Positions 4,627 through 6,291 of a stretch of 6,291 nucleotides of DNA are shown here, one piece after another (position 1 is the stretch's first letter; every line of letters starts with the position of its first letter). The position numbers and the translations under genes were made by a program. Source of the stretch: an uncultured Spirochaetaceae bacterium (GTDB lineage: Bacteria > Spirochaetota > Spirochaetia > Treponematales > Treponemataceae); the NCBI GenBank assembly GCA_937875245.1, contig CALNCH010000159.1:1-6291 (forward strand), in the 5' to 3' direction. The notes beneath the pieces were generated by a model. That model was given only the letters and a program-made list of their open reading frames with translations. It made no database searches and was not told the DNA's origin.

Positions 4627-6291
4627 ACTACGAATTGGGGTATTTGCCCTTGTGCTTTGTGTCTTAACAAATGCAACGTTTGCTCAAAAAAAAGATACTT
4701 TGTATATTTCTCCAAATAATGATGGTGTTCAAGATGAACTGATTATACCAGTTAAGATTTCAGAGAAACGATATGTAGCCGAATGGGCTTTGGTTATTAC
4801 TGATGAAAGTGAACAAATAGTTCGTTCTATTGGCAATAAAGAAAAACGGCAAGAAATGCCTACTGGTTTTTGGAACACCATTAAATGGTTTGGAAAACAA
4901 TTAGTAACTCCTAAACAAGGAGTAGCAGTTCCAGAAACGGTAATGTGGAATGGAATTTTGGATTCTGGTGAAACAGCTCCCGATGGAATTTATTTTTACT
5001 ATGTAACAGCTACAGATGATAATGGTAATCAAAGTAAAACGGTTCCTCTTAAGGTTGTAGTTGATAACACTGAACCAGAAATTAACTTGGTACCACCTAA
5101 AGAATCTGCAAAAATATTTGGTGCAGGAAATAAACCTACTCTCAAAATTGAACAATCTGGTTCCGTAGAAGAAGTCTGGACTGCAAAAGTCTTAGATAAT
5201 TTGTCCAATGCAGTTCGAGTTTGGGAGTGGAAAAAAGCCTCTCCAGAAACTATAGAATGGGATGGAAAAGATAGCCTAGGGAACGCGGTTTCAGAAGGCG
5301 TATATACCTACAAAATTGCTGCTACTGATTTAGCAGGAAATAATTCTGAACCTGCTCAAATTACAAACATTATTTATGATGCTATTCCTCGCTCAGTTAA
5401 TATGTCAGTAAAAGACAGTCCTTTTTCTCCAAATGGGGACAATATAAAAGACACCTTAACCATCATCCCCACTATGTCTAGTTCTTCAGGTTTACTAAAT
5501 TGGCAGATTGCTGTTTTAGACCAGGGTAACAATATTGTAAAAAACTTTAGTGGGACAACTACACCCCCTGCACAAATTGAATACGATGGAAAAAATAGGG
5601 TAGATACTGTTCTTCCTGATGGTGATTACCAGCTTCGGTTCACTTCTAGTTTTAATAATGGTCAAAATTCAGAAATTAGTCGTAATTTTACCATTGATAA
5701 TACTCCACCTTTTGCCACGGTAAAAGAAGATAGTTCAATTTTCTCTCCTGATGGAGACGGACGATTAGATACACTTGCTATTTACCAAGAAGGTTCTAAG
5801 GAAAAAGAATGGACTGGTAGTATTTATACAGAGCAAGGGCAAATGGTGAAATCTTATTCATTCGGAGAAATACCACCTTCTTCCATTGTTTGGGATGGGG
5901 TAACTTCTGATGGAAGGGTAGCAGATGGTTTGTACTATTACGAATTATCAACTACCGATCTAGCTGGAAACAAAGGATTTGCTAAGTCTAATTTTTTTGA
6001 ATTAAATACAGGAACAACTGAGATTTTGCTTACGGTAACACCTACTGCTTTCAGCCCAAATGGTGATAGAGTACAAGACACAGCAGTATTTACTCCAGTA
6101 ATTAAATCAAATACTGGTATTGCTAGTTATGAATTAGAAATATTGGATGAAACTGGAAAAGTGGTAAAAACTTTTGCAGAAAAACGTAGTATTCCATCTT
6201 CAATTCCATGGAATGGATTAGCCGATGACGGTACTCGTTCTCCAGATGGTGTATATACCGCTCGTTTACATTCTGTAAGTAAAAATGGTGG
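4619..6291 (+). CDS. Exported protein of tandem FlgD/gliding-type Ig-like repeats, 3' end open
   Basis: Open to the window edge (557 residues seen). Residues 1-22 form a signal peptide (KLR, hydrophobic core, TFA before QKK), with no lipobox. The mature part is at least five Ig-like units of about 105 residues. Units begin with SPNNDGVQDEL at 31, FSPNGDNIKDTL at 269, FSPDGDGRLDTL at 375 and FSPNGDRVQDTA at 478; the second unit has only a degenerate version near 167. Each unit ends with a WDG/WNG motif (W110, W214, Y322, W425, W531) and then DGxYxY, most followed by ATDxAGN, the FlgD-Ig and gliding-motility C-terminal style. The Asp-rich SPNGDxxxD loop suggests metal, probably calcium, binding (inference). 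Unit 1 carries an insertion near 75-105. The ATG overlaps the stop of the barrel gene within ATGAATAA, so translation is coupled. It is likely periplasmic or surface-exposed and probably a partner of the barrel. What follows the repeats, such as an OmpA or sorting domain, cannot be seen. Confidence 0.8.
   Translation, partial: MNKLRIGVFALVLCVLTNATFAQKKDTLYISPNNDGVQDELIIPVKISEKRYVAEWALVITDESEQIVRSIGNKEKRQEMPTGFWNTIKWFGKQLVTPKQGVAVPETVMWNGILDSGETAPDGIYFYYVTATDDNGNQSKTVPLKVVVDNTEPEINLVPPKESAKIFGAGNKPTLKIEQSGSVEEVWTAKVLDNLSNAVRVWEWKKASPETIEWDGKDSLGNAVSEGVYTYKIAATDLAGNNSEPAQITNIIYDAIPRSVNMSVKDSPFSPNGDNIKDTLTIIPTMSSSSGLLNWQIAVLDQGNNIVKNFSGTTTPPAQIEYDGKNRVDTVLPDGDYQLRFTSSFNNGQNSEISRNFTIDNTPPFATVKEDSSIFSPDGDGRLDTLAIYQEGSKEKEWTGSIYTEQGQMVKSYSFGEIPPSSIVWDGVTSDGRVADGLYYYELSTTDLAGNKGFAKSNFFELNTGTTEILLTVTPTAFSPNGDRVQDTAVFTPVIKSNTGIASYELEILDETGKVVKTFAEKRSIPSSIPWNGLADDGTRSPDGVYTARLHSVSKNG
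4943..6256 (+). repeat. Protein-level tandem repeat: five WDG...DGxYxY units
   Basis: The conserved W(D/N)G (YDG in unit 3) recurs at residues 110, 214, 322, 425 and 531 of the overlapping gene, spacings of 104, 108, 103 and 106. The repeats have diverged at the DNA level, so this is an old domain array rather than recent DNA duplication. The fifth unit is cut by the window edge. Confidence 0.85.

Noticed and set aside
4901..5155. Minus-strand open frame of 84 codons inside the Ig-repeat gene
   Set aside because: The overlapping plus-strand frame has clear domain repeats and a signal peptide. The minus-strand frame is aromatic- and Cys-rich low-complexity sequence with no motif.
4619..6291. 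DNA-level tandem repeats or CRISPR-like array
   Set aside because: The periodicity is in the protein (about 105 residues). The underlying DNA units are too diverged to be direct repeats, and there are no short identical repeats with uniform spacers.

Overview
The window is AT-rich, densely coded bacterial DNA. It reads best as a spirochaete, probably a host-associated Treponema. The grounds are an Rnf (ferredoxin:NAD+ oxidoreductase) cluster, whose RnfG carries two flavin domains, placed back to back with an outer-membrane barrel gene and a gene for a secreted protein of FlgD/gliding-type Ig-like repeats. The genus is inferred from gene style; no rRNA or other decisive marker is present.

Minus strand, 3524 down to 1: three tightly coupled genes, rnfC, rnfD and rnfG, joined by 1-nt (TAATG) and 4-nt (ATGA-type) overlaps. 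They encode the NADH/Fe-S entry subunit, the flavinylated membrane subunit and the periplasm-facing flavoprotein of an ion-pumping Rnf complex. The expected rnfE, rnfA and rnfB do not follow inside the window. Instead, right after the second flavin-attachment motif of RnfG, the same frame continues into about 48 residues that are clearly the GPNCPG region of succinyl-CoA ligase alpha subunit (SucD). This in-frame RnfG::SucD junction near position 145 is the most surprising thing here. It is either a real rearrangement or fusion, or a chimeric join in the assembly.

Centre, 3525-3603: a 79-bp divergent intergenic region with two good sigma70-type promoters whose core elements interleave. The rnfC promoter would start transcription at or within about a base of the rnfC ATG, which has no Shine-Dalgarno sequence, so the rnf message may be leaderless. 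The opposite promoter gives a normal short leader with GGAGG.

Plus strand, 3604-6291: a 340-residue probable outer-membrane beta-barrel protein (PorV/UPF0164-like in style) overlaps by 8 nt a second gene that runs off the window. The second gene encodes a signal peptide and at least five roughly 105-residue Ig-like repeats with SPNGD...D and WDG...DGxYxY motifs. The two are co-translated and probably work together at the outer membrane or cell surface. All stretches longer than 80 bases are coding, and no tRNA, rRNA, CRISPR, insertion sequence or terminator was seen.
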